Shown: positions 1 through 11,480 of the stretch, one piece after another
Position numbering within the stretch: position 1 is the first letter of the stretch
Layout: each line of letters begins with the position of its first letter
From: Entonaema liquescens
Taxonomy: Eukaryota; Ascomycota; Sordariomycetes; Xylariales; Xylariaceae
Length of the DNA stretch: 64,000 nucleotides
Direction of reading: 5' to 3'
NCBI GenBank assembly: GCA_902805475.1
Contig: CADCSX010000023.1
Span: 3,658,001 to 3,722,000 of the forward strand
Translations under genes and position numbers: made by a program
The notes under the pieces: model-generated
Seen by the model: only the letters and a program-made list of their open reading frames with translations
Databases searched by the model: none
Told to the model about the DNA's origin: nothing

Positions 1-299
1 TACTATGAAGTATATTCCGACGAACTAAGGGTAGCACTCAATGATGCTCACTCCCCTATTGAATCTACGCATATGGGAGAATCATCCATCAGCTAAGTAA
101 ACAGCCACCACCCTCTATGGATTGTTAAGGCAGGCAACTAGAGGTAACCCGAATGACTCCTTTAATGATACATCCGCTATTATCCCAGCTTGAATACCTA
201 ATGGGTTTATCCATCCAAGCCTTACCTATGTGTGCTTAACATAGTCCTCAAGAGTATTCAAACGTCCTCTATGAATCCATTCAAAAACCACTACAATGT

Positions 300-1175
300 T
301 CATCTTAAGTGCAAGGATACTTCAAGTGCTAGGAGTGCGTTCTTGGCGTGTTGAAGTTGTGGATATTCAGTCGTCGTGTATGCCAACGGATTAACTAAGC
401 CTACGCTAGGTATCCTGCTGGATATTCGCAGGACCGGAAGCTCTTGACTGAAGTATTGTCGTATAAGGGAGCAGAAGCGGTGTAAATCATCAAGCGAAGT
501 TATTCTGACAATATTGCCCATAATAATAGCTGCCACAGCTATAACAGCGTCAGGTTGACTATACCCGAGTCCTCCAAAGAGGAGTGCAGTCTCTTTAATC
601 TTGCGCATATCGTCTCCAGAAAGGTCTATTATACGGCCAAAGTTTTCTGGCCAGCGCCGCCCAAACGTTACCCTGGGCATAAACTCGAGACCTATACGTG
701 CAATGTCATGGTATTTAACGCAGTAGTATGCAGGCCCGTTGATTGGACCATACGCAAGATATTCATGCTTATAAGGCGAGTCAGCCAAGCGAGCATTATA
801 AAGCGCAGTCACATGGTATATGTCGACATGTGGCTCGAGAATGTTGGTGTCAATAATGGCAATATAGCCTGACGGGTTTCTTAAAAATCCAATAGCGATG
901 CTGAGGTCTGCTGCCCACGAACTAAAGGGGGAAGGAAAATGGAACCCATGTAGGTGATCAAATATCACATCTTTTAAACTGGGGATATCATATATCGTTG
1001 TTGGTTTCTTGCCGTTCAGAAAGTAATGTGGGATAACGCCTCTAGTTGTGTTAAGATATGCATACCCACCCCCTGAATCATAGCTGAAGCTTCGAAATAG
1101 GAATCGCGGTAGCCCTTTCTGGGATTCTAACTCTTTTATTAGCCTCGGCGAAATGGGCTTTGGAGAAGAGGACAT
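300..1175 (-). CDS. DUF7587-like fungal protein, function unknown
   Basis: Uninterrupted 291-aa frame. The N-terminal third carries a pattern I associate with the fungal DUF7587 family: GLPRFLFRSF, a Ser/Gly-rich turn (DSGGG), IPHYFL, then FSSWAADLS near residue 85, an 'AIIDTN' strand near residue 105 and SPYKHEYLAYGPI near residue 132. No signal peptide or membrane segment is obvious. The start is the first ATG of the open frame, preceded by an A/T-rich leader. It has no close neighbours, with more than 3 kb of noncoding DNA on its right. Such genes are often lineage-specific and unplaced in any pathway, so I assign no function. Family assignment is by eye and moderate. Confidence 0.6.
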   Translation of the reverse strand: MSSSPKPISPRLIKELESQKGLPRFLFRSFSYDSGGGYAYLNTTRGVIPHYFLNGKKPTTIYDIPSLKDVIFDHLHGFHFPSPFSSWAADLSIAIGFLRNPSGYIAIIDTNILEPHVDIYHVTALYNARLADSPYKHEYLAYGPINGPAYYCVKYHDIARIGLEFMPRVTFGRRWPENFGRIIDLSGDDMRKIKETALLFGGLGYSQPDAVIAVAAIIMGNIVRITSLDDLHRFCSLIRQYFSQELPVLRISSRIPSVGLVNPLAYTTTEYPQLQHAKNALLALEVSLHLR

Positions 1176-2899
1176 CGTGAGATTGCAAAGTCTTACCTTT
1201 GAGTATCTGAATCTGGCGGTAGGTCAAAGCCATATTGCCCATAGTTTCGCAAAGTACTAATAATAGAAGCTAGGAATGCGTAGAAGAGCTCCTAGTAGCT
1301 TTAATATCAACCCAAGTACTCACGATATTGGTATGAATCTAACTTTGAAGATAGACTTGAAGATATAGCTACTAATCCACCAAGTAACGTTATTGGATAG
1401 GCTAGTTACTCCTTATATATTTATTTAGACAGCGTATTTAGCATTTTCACAATGGGCTCAATGCTAGTAGCATCTTCTCCTATAGACTAGAATAATGTCA
1501 TTGTGGTGTTCTAGAACAATCTGACTTTGAATTATATTAGGCGGGTAGGCAGTTATTTGGGCGAATGCTTCGTGAGACATATCTAGAAGTGAATAGTTCA
1601 CGAAGCGTGTCTTAGACGACGAAAGATACTTGAGAACGGAGGATGCACCTTGAACCTATGAGTTGTGCTACTGGAAGAGGTACCTATCAAAACTTGCCCC
1701 TAATTTTGAGCTCTCATGTTGTCTTACCATTAGCTGGGGCACGCAACTCCACCGAATATACACCGCACTGATCAGCTCAACGAAAATCCGAATCCTTATA
1801 AGGCATGCAGGTTTGCAGCGGTTCGCACAGAGCGTATCCACCCTCGGTTGCATACATATATTGAAAATCCATCGCCAACTTAGTATGTGGCATACTCCAT
1901 AAGAAGAAAGAGTTTCGTATGCCTTGTGATTAAGAAATATTAAGGCTGAGTGAGTAGATGGGATCCTTGGAGTCTTTTAGCTTATAATATGAGGTTAGCT
2001 ATTTAGTAGCGGAGCCGCATTAGGAGTTGGGCTTTGTAGGTATTATCCATGTGATATGCCACAATATAAGGCTGATTTAAACTAAAGGGCTATTCGGTGG
2101 TTAGTGAGTGGCGGAGTTGTGATTCGGCTAGGATGACTTCCAGAATAGACAATACCACAATGACTACCTACAAAGAGTAAGACATCAATAAGTACGTTAC
2201 ACCTCGGTGTTATTTTCATCTTAGTTTTGACGTCATGCTCGAATAGGCAGAATTCTAGAATTGTTCGCTCGCATTAGGTAGTCTTGATGGGGCTTCGGCA
2301 AGGATTTCGGCCGGTCACTTGACGATGTTTGTGTATCCCGAATTTTAGACCGTTAATCGACTTGATGGCGGTCAGATCTGTGATTGGCGTTGCGTCGGGA
2401 ACGCATCCGAATGTTGGTCATATGGACCACATGGTATTACATGAGAAAAAAATGCATGCTAAAAGGGACCTCGAAACGAATTACCGCATCGAGAATCCCT
2501 TTCATCATAGTAACTGGGCGTCATAAATGGCAAGATTGGGTTGAGGCAGTGCTGGGTCACGCTCACTAACCCGCATTCCCTAGACGTGTAAATACCACCT
2601 TAGACGCGCCGAGTGTTCGCGGTACCTTTCTTGCCGGATAAAATGTTTTAACGTAGAATTGATAGAATTGAGGAACGAGTATGGATTTTGAATTGAATTG
2701 ATGTATGCGGTGAGAATACCAATTAAAAACATATTTCTTCTATTCTACCATGAAAACGGAGTATGTAGGACTTATCTGCGTACAAAATAAAGTGCATGTC
2801 TTAGATGTACCTAGCTTAAAAGTAAAAGAGTCAACGAATTCCAAATCTTGCTAAGTCCTTTTGTACGCTAATACAGATACCTAAGGATGCGTCGATACA

Positions 2900-2992
2900 G
2901 AATACGGAATACGGAATACGGAATACGGCACACGCCCATTCCACTGGTCTGAGCGGCTAGCGCACTGCTAAGTTGAGCTAAGTTGAGCTAAG
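2900..2992. repeat. Two short tandem repeat arrays
   Basis: Four uninterrupted copies of GAATACG lie at 2900-2927. About 40 bases downstream the 10-mer AGTTGAGCTA is repeated at 2971-2990 with partial flanking units (2967-2992). Both are too short to be transposon ends and look like replication-slippage microsatellites. Confidence 0.85.
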
Positions 2993-3916
2993 CGTACGGC
3001 TGAATAGGTACCTAGGTAACTAAGGCCGTGAACGGCTCAGATTTTAAGGGTAGGCTTACAGGATTTTAAGCCTACCTTCGAATATTTTTTACGCTAGTAA
3101 AAAAAACCTTTCCTTTTTGGGCAGTATTTAAGCCACAAATTCTGGATTGACCCATAGAAATTGAATTAACTCCCTGTAAGTAATGTATCGCGCTAGAAGT
3201 GGTAGTATATTAGGCTTAAAAGGGCTTAAGGGACCCTTTAATTACTTGTTTAGGAAGGAGGGCTTATTCGAAAATAAGCCTAGTCTATAAACTGGGATTT
3301 ACGGCATTTTGCTATGTTTTTACGCTTTCGACCAATTATAGAGGTCTTTCACTTCTAAAATAGAAAAGCGGTAAATAAGGGCATAATTCAGGGTCATGAC
3401 TTAGTAAGATAGAAATATATCGTGGTCCTACTTATTTTATATGGGACTTAAAAATATCTTTTTTTTTTTAAGCATAAGCTTAAAATCTGAGCTGTTTATG
3501 GCCTAAGATAAATACCTTATATGTTTTAAGTAGTTAGTTACCTAACTTGCTTAACTTATGCGGAGAAGCTGCAAAGCAAAGGGTGGTAATAAAGTCGGTT
3601 GCAGCTTTGTAGGATCGCCTCGCCAAGAGACTATTAACGGCTTCGCCTCGGAGTAGATCTTACGATATTGGGTTGCTGGATTTAATAGACATGGTTTTCT
3701 ATTTGGCCTTAGTAGAGAGACATAACATCCTGTATTATTGGCACCTGAACCGCCTAGTTGTTCTCGCAGATCTTATTTGATTCTTGACTCAGGTACTCGG
3801 ATATATAAGTTGGAGGTGTTGCACAACTTGAAGATTAAGGTTAGGGTATATGCTTTGTTTATTCCTTTCAATTCAAGGTTTCCAGGTTTCCAGGTTTCAC
3901 AACAATCAATACCTAC

Positions 3917-3958
3917 AACCACTATAACCACTATAACCGCTATAACCGCTATAACCAC
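3917..3958. repeat. 10-nt tandem repeat (CTATAACC type)
   Basis: Four to five near-perfect copies of a 10-nt unit, alternating between A and G at one position (ACTATAACC / GCTATAACC). It lies in the gap left of the stomatin gene. The ORFs that span it on both strands are low-complexity artefacts. Confidence 0.8.
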
Positions 3959-4376
3959 CGCTGGTTCATTTATACGACTATATACAACTAGCACTAACAA
4001 AGCTGTGTGACTCTCAAACGCGCACCTACCTAGGGTAAACTTACTTTAGCCAATCCAAATCATAAAGGAAGCTTCCTCCAGCTCTCAGATAAATGTAGGT
4101 CGCACAGCGTTTTACTAGGGTGACATCATCCCTCCCCAACGAATGATTAAATAAACGAACGAGCTAGATTGGTACATCAGCTTAAGTACTTATAAGAATG
4201 CATCCCGAAACCAATTTGTCAACGATTCCTTTACTACCACCTGATTTCTTCTCCAAGTCTCTCCATCCCACCACACTGTCATCTAAAATCCACAAACCTC
4301 GATGCGCAATATTTGAGGCTAGACTAGATCTAACATCTTCGATAGATAAGTGAAAGCACGAACTGAATTCTACATC

Positions 4377-5581
4377 ATGTCCGACTCTAGGAACAAGGGC
4401 GTCGAACAGACCAATGGAACCAGCTCAAACCAAGCTGGTTTCCAACCACAGGCCAATATGGCAATGGAGCCTCCAAGAGAGCAAGACTTGCAGCAGAGTT
4501 ACGCCTCCATCGTCGGTAATGATGCTAACCCAAAGGGCTGGTATGGATCGATGAGTACGATTTCACTTCACCAATAATAATATCATCAGCCGCTGATTCT
4601 TGTTTATAGTCAACGCTATCGGTTCTTGCATGGGGTCTCTCGGCGCTGTTCCCTGTATTATTTGCTGCCCCAACCCTTACAAGCAAGTCAACCAAGGCAA
4701 CGTGGGACTTGTCACCAAATTCGGCAAGTTCTACAAAGCTGTCGACCCCGGTCTCGTCAAGATCAACCCTCTCAGCGAGAAACTCATCCAGGTTGATGTC
4801 AAGATCCAGATCGTTGGTATGCTAAGCCCCTTCCCCTTACCTTTGTATCTATCCCTGACTGGAAATGTGATATTATAGAGGTCCCCAAGCAAGTTTGCAT
4901 GACTAAAGACAACGTCAACGTGGAATTGACATCCGTCATTTACTACCACATCACTTCGCCACACAAGGCCGCTTTTGGAATTACCAACCTACGACAGGCT
5001 CTTGTCGAGCGTACGCAGACCACCCTGCGACACGTCGTCGGTGCGCGTGTCCTCCAAGACATTATCGAGCGACGCGAGGAAATCGCGGCGAGTATTAGCG
5101 AAATAGTTGAGGATCTGGCGAGGAGCTGGGGATGCGAAATTTCAGCCATCCTAATCAAGGATCTTTACTTCTCCACAGATCTCCAGAACGTAAGTGTCTA
5201 ATCCACCCAGCTCACAGCGAGGCATTGTTGACATCATATTAGTCTTTGTCTATGGCAGCACAAAGCAAACGTATCGGAGAAAGCAAGATCATAGCCGCCA
5301 AGGCCGAAGTCGAATCGGCACGCTTGATGCGACAAGCAGCAGATATCCTGTCATCCGCCCCAGCCATGCAGATCAGATACCTCGAGGCAATGCAGGCCAT
5401 GGCCAAGACGGCCAACTCCAAGGTCATCTTCCTGCCCGCCGCGAACCAAACGATGCCAAACCTCAACAACGCCGTGACCCAGGCCGCCAACAAGCAATAC
5501 GAAATCGGCGAGTCCAGCGGGTCCCAGGACGACGACGGCTTTTCGCAAGCAGTGAATGCCCACGTCATTGAGAATATCTAA
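4377..5581 (+). CDS. Stomatin / SPFH (band 7) domain protein
   Basis: Four exons by my reading: 4377-4554, 4610-4816, 4879-5189 and 5243-5581, giving 344 aa. All junctions are GT-AG and keep frame. After a polar N-terminus of about 60 residues comes a short hydrophobic hairpin-like stretch with clustered cysteines (CIICC), then the SPFH core starting QVNQGNVGLVTKFGKFYK and continuing through VPKQVCMTKDNVNVELTSVI, a predicted helical region with ERREEIAASISEIVEDLA, and the C-terminal block SKRIGESKIIAAKAEVESA. Stomatins sit on the inner leaflet of membranes as oligomers and scaffold microdomains; the cysteines are candidates for palmitoylation. Start: the upstream in-frame GTG at 4350 is ignored in favour of the ATG at 4377. 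It converges on SPB4. Confidence 0.93.
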
Positions 5582-6122
5582 CCGAGACGCGAATCTCTAA
5601 TTTGAGAATTGTCGAAAATTTTGTGTTTTATATCTTGTATTCCCGGGCTTACGACTGAAAATGAGGATGTAATGATGATGGTGGGTACCCATTATTGGGT
5701 GGACATACCAAGCAGGACATATATATACCCGGAAAAATTGTTACGTTATGTTCGATGACCGTGAGGATGAATAGGAAATGGTTGAGTTGAGGGAAGGCGT
5801 ATGTCGATACCCATTATGGATACCCATCGTTCGCTTAGAGATACGGTTCTCACTGTGTTCTTACTGTTATAGTATTGTCTGTATGTAGGGTTGTGTTAAG
5901 TATTGGACTCGGTCTGATATGATAATATGGAAAATATTCCAAGCTATTCCCTTCTATTAGCTATACCCGGTATGCCTGGTATCATTCATAATACTCATCT
6001 TTCTATGCACGTGCGAGACACCTCAGTTGTAGAATGTAGGCGTCCAATAATCGTGACATTACTAGTGAATCCATTTCATATTCCAGGGGGTATCAAAATC
6101 CACCCAAACTTTCTAACTATAC
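5582..6122. other. Convergent 3' intergenic region
   Basis: 541 bases between the stops of the stomatin gene (+) and SPB4 (-). It is A/T-leaning and should hold both 3' UTRs and polyadenylation signals. The phrase TACCCATTAT occurs twice (about 5686 and 5808). No gene or stable hairpin seen. Confidence 0.6.
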
Positions 6123-8143
6123 TTAATCGAATCCCTCAAATTCATCATCATCCCTATTTCCAGCAGCAACAGCACCCCCCTGCTCTTTAGCATCACCATT
6201 CTCAGCGGCATACTTCTCCTTATTCCTCCTCCGCACCTCCGCAAGCAACCGTTCAAGATCCATCTCCTTTGCCTTCTCCTCTTCAGTAAGAGTCTGCCGC
6301 CTCTCCGCCTCACGCTTCCGTCGCTTCTTCTCGCGGCGCTCGGCCCGCTCATCTTCCTTCTCATGTTTCCCACTCCACGCCTCAGCATTTCGTTTGCGCC
6401 GCTCCTTCTGCCCCTCCGCAGCCTTACTTCCATCCGCCGCCTCCTCGGCGAATTTCCGTAAACCCTCCAGACGCTGCTTCTCGCGGTCCTTCTTGGCATA
6501 CGCGTACGCGTTCCAGTCCATTTCCACGCCGAGGAACTTGTCGCCTTCGAATTTGCGCAGCTCGGGCATTTTCGGCAGGCGCAGGAGGCCCCACGCGTGT
6601 CCTAGGTCTGTCCAGTCCAGGTCTGCGATGCGGAAGATGGAGCTTGCCGTGTGCTTGCTGTAGCTGCGGACCCAGCTGACGAAGGCTTTCTGCGCTTTGT
6701 CGTGTAGTGCGCGGTCGCGTTTTACCGTTTCGCGAATGCGCGAGGTAGTAGCGTCGGCGTCGGCATCGCTTACTGAGATGGCTGGGTATTCAAGTGGTGT
6801 GATAGGCGTTTTCCGCACTTCTAAGAATGGCACGTAGTCCATCTCTGTTGGTTGCAAGAGGATGACGCTGAGACCCCTGCGACCTGCTCGACCAGCACGT
6901 CCGCAGCGATGCAGGAACGATTTCGGGTCTGAAGGCGGGTCGATCTGAACAACGAGATCGACTTGTGGGAAGTCGAGGCCGCGGGCAGCTACATCTGTGG
7001 TGAGTAAAATGGAGGGCTGGGCCGCGTTGAGAAACTTAGCGAAGTTCTTCTCCCGCACCTTGGCTTCATATTTTCCGTGGAGTGAAACCAGGTCAAAGCC
7101 CTCGGGAAGAAGTGCGGGGAGGACGTGCGTGAAGTAATCAACAGCGGCACATGTAGAAAGAAATACGATGCTCTTCTGTGGCCGCGGGTCTAGTTTCTCT
7201 AGAAGCTGGACTAAACTTGGCAGTTTATGACTAGCAGGTATGGTAAGATAGCTCATCTGAAGACTTGCGGGTGTCCGTCGTTCCTCGATGATGCCACCCG
7301 TCTTCAGACTCTTCACCTTGACCGCAACCTTGACGGGATTTCTCAAACCTACTCTTATAATCTCACCCACCGCCTCGCTGACACTAGCGCTAAAGAGTCC
7401 TGTTCTCCTCTGTTTTGGTAATCGCGAAAGGATCTTTTGTAAATCTGCTTTGAAACCCAGATCGAGAAGCCTATCCGCTTCGTCTAATATTAGAAGCTCG
7501 AAGGATGACTGCGGGCAGTGTACGTGCGGGGAGGAGAGAAGTTCGACTAATCGACCAGGTGTCGATATTAAGACATTCGGCGATGCGCGAAGGAAGAAAC
7601 TAAGATCTTGCGCCGGGGTCGTCGTGCTGCCGCCGGAGAGAAGTTGCGGTACGATGACGGGCGAACTTGTCTCTGGTCGCTTTTCCTCGCCATTTAGGTG
7701 GGGGAGTAGCTCGGAAGATTGAGGATGGAAGGCGATAAGGGAAGTAAGAGTGCTATGAATCTGGCCAGCAAGTTCTTTAGTAGGCGCGACAATTATAGCG
7801 GCTACATGATGTCGTTTCGTAGGTTCGTCTTGTCGCAAGATCCTGTGAACAAGAGGTAGTAGAAATGAAAGAGTCTTTCCGCTACCAGTAACTGCCTGTT
7901 TATTACTTGTAAGCGAATGTCCATACAAACATTTTATATTTTAAAAGAAAAACCCTTTCAGCCTACCTCTACAACCACATCCTTATTTCCCCCTCCAAAA
8001 AGAGGCCATACACTGGCCTGAACGGGGGTAGCCCGGGCAAAGCCCATGCTTGAAACAGCGTCCAATATCCATTCCGCCAACGGAGGGGTTAAAGCATCCC
8101 ATGCTCGGGGATCCTTTTTCACTGTTTTTGTTTCCGGCGCCAT
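6123..8143 (-). CDS. SPB4: ATP-dependent rRNA helicase SPB4 (DEAD-box)
   Basis: Two exons, 8143-7967 and 7895-6123, with a 71-nt GT-AG intron that falls immediately before the Walker A motif; total 649 aa. Visible in order: the Q-motif region (RAWDALTPPLAEWIL, then TPVQASVWPLF), AVTGSGKT (residues 60-67), APTKELAGQ, ISTPGRL, DEAD near residues 197-200, SAS (motif III), TDVAARGLD, then HRCGRAGRAGRRG. A Lys/Glu/Arg-rich C-terminal tail ends in DDDEFEGFD, as in fungal Spb4. Spb4 works in the nucleolus on 27S pre-rRNA during 60S subunit assembly. Length and motif order match the family. No oddities. Confidence 0.96.
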
Positions 8144-8417
8144 TGCTCAATGGGTGGGCGCATATAGTTTGTTCTCGTAGAAACTTTGATGAGGTTTGTC
8201 TATGAAATTTTTGGAGTTGAACCTGTAATCATTATCTTATCAAAGCCTTATCTTATCTGAACGCCAGGCCATGTGTTTATGTACATGTGAATCTTTAAAG
8301 TCTTAGTCCTGAAATCCTCCACTGAAGTTACCAGCTTCATACCAGTTTTCCAAGAACGTATTAGCTATATCTCAACCATTCCCCCCCTTTAGTACCTAAA
8401 ATAACTTCTCCGCATAT

Positions 8418-8726
8418 CTAGTCTTCCGAGTTTTCTTCCTTAATCGTTGGCATCCACTGAGAACTCTTATAAATGCAATCCTTGCACATTACATTTACCC
8501 AGGTTATCACTATATCGATTAACCGTTCGTTCGGGCAGAGAGGCAATTTGCCTGTCTTGGTTGATCTTCTAAAGTCACATATCCTTGACTTCGGCGCGCC
8601 ATAGCGGTGCCCGCAAACCGTCGAATAGTATTGGAACTTGCGGCACCCACATCTAGCTTTGGAATTGATGGCTAGATCTTTGAAATGATGGTGGATGCTA
8701 CTCGCTGAAACTAGATCGTAGTCCAT
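8418..8726 (-). CDS. Small Cys-rich hypothetical protein
   Basis: 102-aa single-exon frame. It has a spaced Cys/His pattern: CGC (residues about 26-28), CGH about ten residues later, and single or paired Cys near residues 50, 65 and 81-84, followed by a polar, acidic tail ending in EENSED. This resembles the many short fungal proteins with zinc-ribbon-like CxC...CGH patterns. I see no signal peptide, so a secreted cysteine-rich effector is less likely than an intracellular zinc-binding protein. It is codirectional with SPB4 and the following F-box-like gene. The function is not recognised, and gene status rests on the Cys pattern and the open frame. Confidence 0.5.
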   Translation of the reverse strand: MDYDLVSASSIHHHFKDLAINSKARCGCRKFQYYSTVCGHRYGAPKSRICDFRRSTKTGKLPLCPNERLIDIVITWVNVMCKDCIYKSSQWMPTIKEENSED

Positions 8727-9332
8727 GATTAACCTTTAGTTTCGATGATTGATATCTAGGTGTTAAGGATAACTCGGTTTGAAGTCTTTTCGTGTTGTAT
8801 TGCTATTAAGCCGAAAAATCGGAAATATTTTCCGTGAAATTTATTGCTAATGATGCCCAGTTGGGATAACGTTACCTGATGTACATTTATCATATACCCA
8901 AGTACCCATCTATATTATAATTCGTATTCTTTAAAACAAAGCACATGGTGTAATAATGGTTATAAATAGGTGGGAATGGATCGGGCTAGTTGATTTTATA
9001 GAAACTACCATCAGTCTCAAAGAATTATGACGAAGAATGACATAGCTACCGAGTAGGTTATATAAAGACTTTACTTGTCTTCACCTAGTATTCGTATTAT
9101 AACCGGTTCTAGCATAAAGGACAGTCGTTGATCTATATCAGGTGCCTAATGCGACTATTAAGAAGAAAGGTTCGCATCCTAAATATTGCAGCTTCTTTTC
9201 AGTCACATCCCCTGCCCAGAACATACAACAGATACCTAACGCAATAGTGTCGAGACCAAAATCAATACTCTTATCAAATCATTCATAGACTTTAGGCTGG
9301 TTACTAATAATAATTTAGTTATGTAATTCTCA
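8727..9332. other. Intergenic, no gene seen
   Basis: 606 bases, A/T-rich, between two codirectional minus-strand genes. Expected to hold the promoter of the small Cys-rich gene and the 3' UTR of its upstream neighbour. No repeat or RNA gene recognised. Confidence 0.5.
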
Positions 9333-10322
9333 TCATTCCCCTGAAGGGGCTTGATAGATAGGACCATTATATGCCAACGCCGGGTACGACGTCGTGTCAT
9401 TATAAAAAGCTGGAAAATAGCCATCATGACCAAGTGGGTAGTAGCCTTCATCATTGAAAATTGGGTAGGAACCATCGTCATCAAATCGGTTCCTATTCAC
9501 CGCATCCCATTCCTCAAGCCATTCTTCCTCTGGTCGGTGTTTTCTCCTACACCATATACAGTGAGGACGCGCCTCCTGAGGCACAAATGCACCACAGGTG
9601 CAGTAAAATAGATCGTCAAACTCGTAGTCTTGCATACACTTAGTCAAGTCGCAATCCTTGACATAGCGATTCCAATCCTCTACTTCCCGTAAGACGTACT
9701 TTTTATAGTATTCGGTTGCCTCCTCCTCCTCCTGTTTCGCACATTTGAAGCAAATCCACCGCTTGTATCTATCGCAATCGCACAACTCGTTGAGGAACTT
9801 CCCCTTGAGCTGCTCTTCGAGTTTAGTGTCGCAGGCATCGCATAGACACATAATATTCGTGTTTGCCAGCGGAGTGCTAAGATGAGGACGACGGGTGTCA
9901 TACTTTGGAAACGCGCGGGGATACTCCCTACACTCTTCGCAGATGTTGATGCCGCATTTGAGACAATGAAGTGCATCGGCTTCGTTGCATTTAGCCGCAA
10001 AGAGTTTCACTTCGATTTCCTCATCCTCCCGGATCCGTCTACTGTTTAAAAACCACCTGTATTTGCGGTCGTCGTATTCCCAGACGTTCTGCCGGCGAAA
10101 CAGCCCACGCCCGTCGCAAAGGCAGTCACGTCGAAGACCCTCAAAGAGTCTGGGCGAGGATAAGATGTAAGCATGAAAATTGCGACAACTCAATCCGAGC
10201 GAATATAAATCTAATGTAGATATATAACTCGCAATAGTCGTTAGGATTGGATATTGCCCGATAAGGTCTAATAGTACGGGCGCCATAACGGAAGAACTTG
10301 AAGCTCTGAAAGACGGTCGCAT
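9333..10322 (-). CDS. F-box-like, Cys-rich fungal protein
   Basis: 329-aa uninterrupted frame. Residues about 15-60 read as an F-box-like helical segment (LLDLIGQYPILTTIASYI, then LYSLGLSCRNFHAYILSS), as at the N-terminus of many fungal orphan proteins. It is followed by several zinc-binding-style pairs: CLCDG, CLKCGINICEEC, CLCDACD, CDCD, CFKC, CTCG and CIWC. F-box proteins select substrates for SCF ubiquitin ligases; the Cys knuckles could bind zinc or substrate. The C-terminus is acidic and Tyr/Gly-rich. The start could be the first ATG (10322) or an internal Met 12 residues later. It lies 220 bases outside the boundary of the large AT-rich element. Domain calls are by eye. Confidence 0.7.
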   Translation of the reverse strand: MRPSFRASSSSVMAPVLLDLIGQYPILTTIASYISTLDLYSLGLSCRNFHAYILSSPRLFEGLRRDCLCDGRGLFRRQNVWEYDDRKYRWFLNSRRIREDEEIEVKLFAAKCNEADALHCLKCGINICEECREYPRAFPKYDTRRPHLSTPLANTNIMCLCDACDTKLEEQLKGKFLNELCDCDRYKRWICFKCAKQEEEEATEYYKKYVLREVEDWNRYVKDCDLTKCMQDYEFDDLFYCTCGAFVPQEARPHCIWCRRKHRPEEEWLEEWDAVNRNRFDDDGSYPIFNDEGYYPLGHDGYFPAFYNDTTSYPALAYNGPIYQAPSGE

Positions 10323-10536
10323 GGTTTACAAAATGTGGTAGAATGGTATTTTTATATCATTCGGCAATGAGTCAAACGAATTGCTCTAAGTGCATTAGAA
10401 CATATGAGAACCCAATAGATTCATGTTACACGCAGAAATACGGTGCATAATTGATATGATAGGCTGGGGAGCGTGGCTAAGAGACTTGGGTAGAGCAACA
10501 CATAATCAACAGTTTTCCAGTAATCAGCTCTATCAT

Positions 10537-10544
10537 TAATATCA
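10537..10544. repeat. Putative left target-site duplication
   Basis: TAATATCA directly left of the element. It is matched on the right by TAATATCG at 20797-20804. The single mismatch is a G/A transition. If the next T is included the match is 9 bp. The exact element end is uncertain by one or two bases. Confidence 0.55.
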
Positions 10545-10546
10545 TT

Positions 10547-10617
10547 TATTAGTGCTGTTTACACAAGTTCGACGTAGCACCCCTAAGGGAGTACTACGCA
10601 TTAATTAAAGAAATAGG
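10547..10617 (+). repeat. Left terminal inverted repeat
   Basis: Begins TATTAGTGCTGTTTACACAA. It matches the reverse complement of 20724-20794: the outer 35 bases are identical except for one C/T change, and the next 36 have 14 differences, all transitions and no indels. Similarity continues about 25 bases further inward after a 1-bp indel. Unlike the interior it keeps ordinary G+C. Confidence 0.93.
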
Positions 10618-11196
10618 CAAAATTTGGGATTTAACTAAGATTTACTTTATACATACAATTTTATTAGAAACCCCATATAATTTAAATATATTTTTTTTAA
10701 TATATATATTTTTTTATAATAATATTTTATAATTTATATAATTATATAATTACATTATATTTTTATTATAATGTATATTTATACATTAATTTATTATAAT
10801 TTTTTATATTTTATTAATTTATTATAATTATTTATATTTTAATATTTTTTTATATATTAATTTTTTATATTTTAATATATATTTACGTATTAATCCATTA
10901 TAATTTTTTATATTTCATTAATTTATTATAATTATTTATATTTTAATATTTATTTATATATTAATTTTTTATATTTTAATATATATTTATACATTAATCC
11001 ATTATAATTACTTATATTTTAATATTTATTTACTTATTTATATATTTAATTTAATTTATTTTTATATTATATAATTTATTAGAAAATATTTTTACGCATT
11101 TAAATTTTCATTTTTTTATTATATATTTAAATATATTTAATAAATATATAAAAAATTAATAATTAATAATTAACTTTTAAAAAAACTTTAATTATA

Positions 11197-11480
11197 ATAA
11201 TATAATTATAAAAAATTTTAATTATAAATTAAAAATTTTAAATAAACTTTAATTATAATATAAAAACTTTAAATAAACTTTAATTATAATGTAAAAACTT
11301 TAAATAAATTTTAATTATAATTTAAAAACTTTAAATAAATTTTAATTATAATGTAAAAATTTTAAATAAATTTTAATTATAATGTAAAAACTTTAAACAA
11401 ATTTTAATTATAAGTTAAAAACTTTAAATAAACTTTAATTACAAATTAAAAATTTTAAATAAATTTTAATTACAGTTTTA
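11197..11480. repeat. 31-bp minisatellite inside the AT-rich element
   Basis: About nine copies of a 31-bp unit; the phrase TTTAATTATAA recurs at 11217, 11248, 11279, 11310, 11341 and onward at exact 31-base steps. Units differ mostly by C/T changes (for example ACTTT versus ATTTT). It ends at about 11480, where TTACAG replaces the usual TTATAA. Confidence 0.9.

Larger units (their letters stand above)
1176..4376. other. Gene-free interval with small tandem repeats
   Basis: About 3.2 kb without a credible gene; the open frames are short and lack recognisable motifs. It holds four copies of a 7-nt unit (GAATACG, 2900-2927), a 10-nt unit AGTTGAGCTA in tandem (2967-2992), a perfect 9-bp stem with a 10-nt loop (3049-3057 with 3068-3076) and a roughly 10-nt repeat of the CTATAACC type (about 3917-3958). 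The last 150 bases should contain the promoter and 5' UTR of the stomatin gene. Confidence 0.6.

Noticed and set aside
6113..6499. 128-aa Arg-rich minus-strand frame
   Set aside because: Out-of-frame shadow of the Lys/Glu/Arg-rich tail of SPB4.
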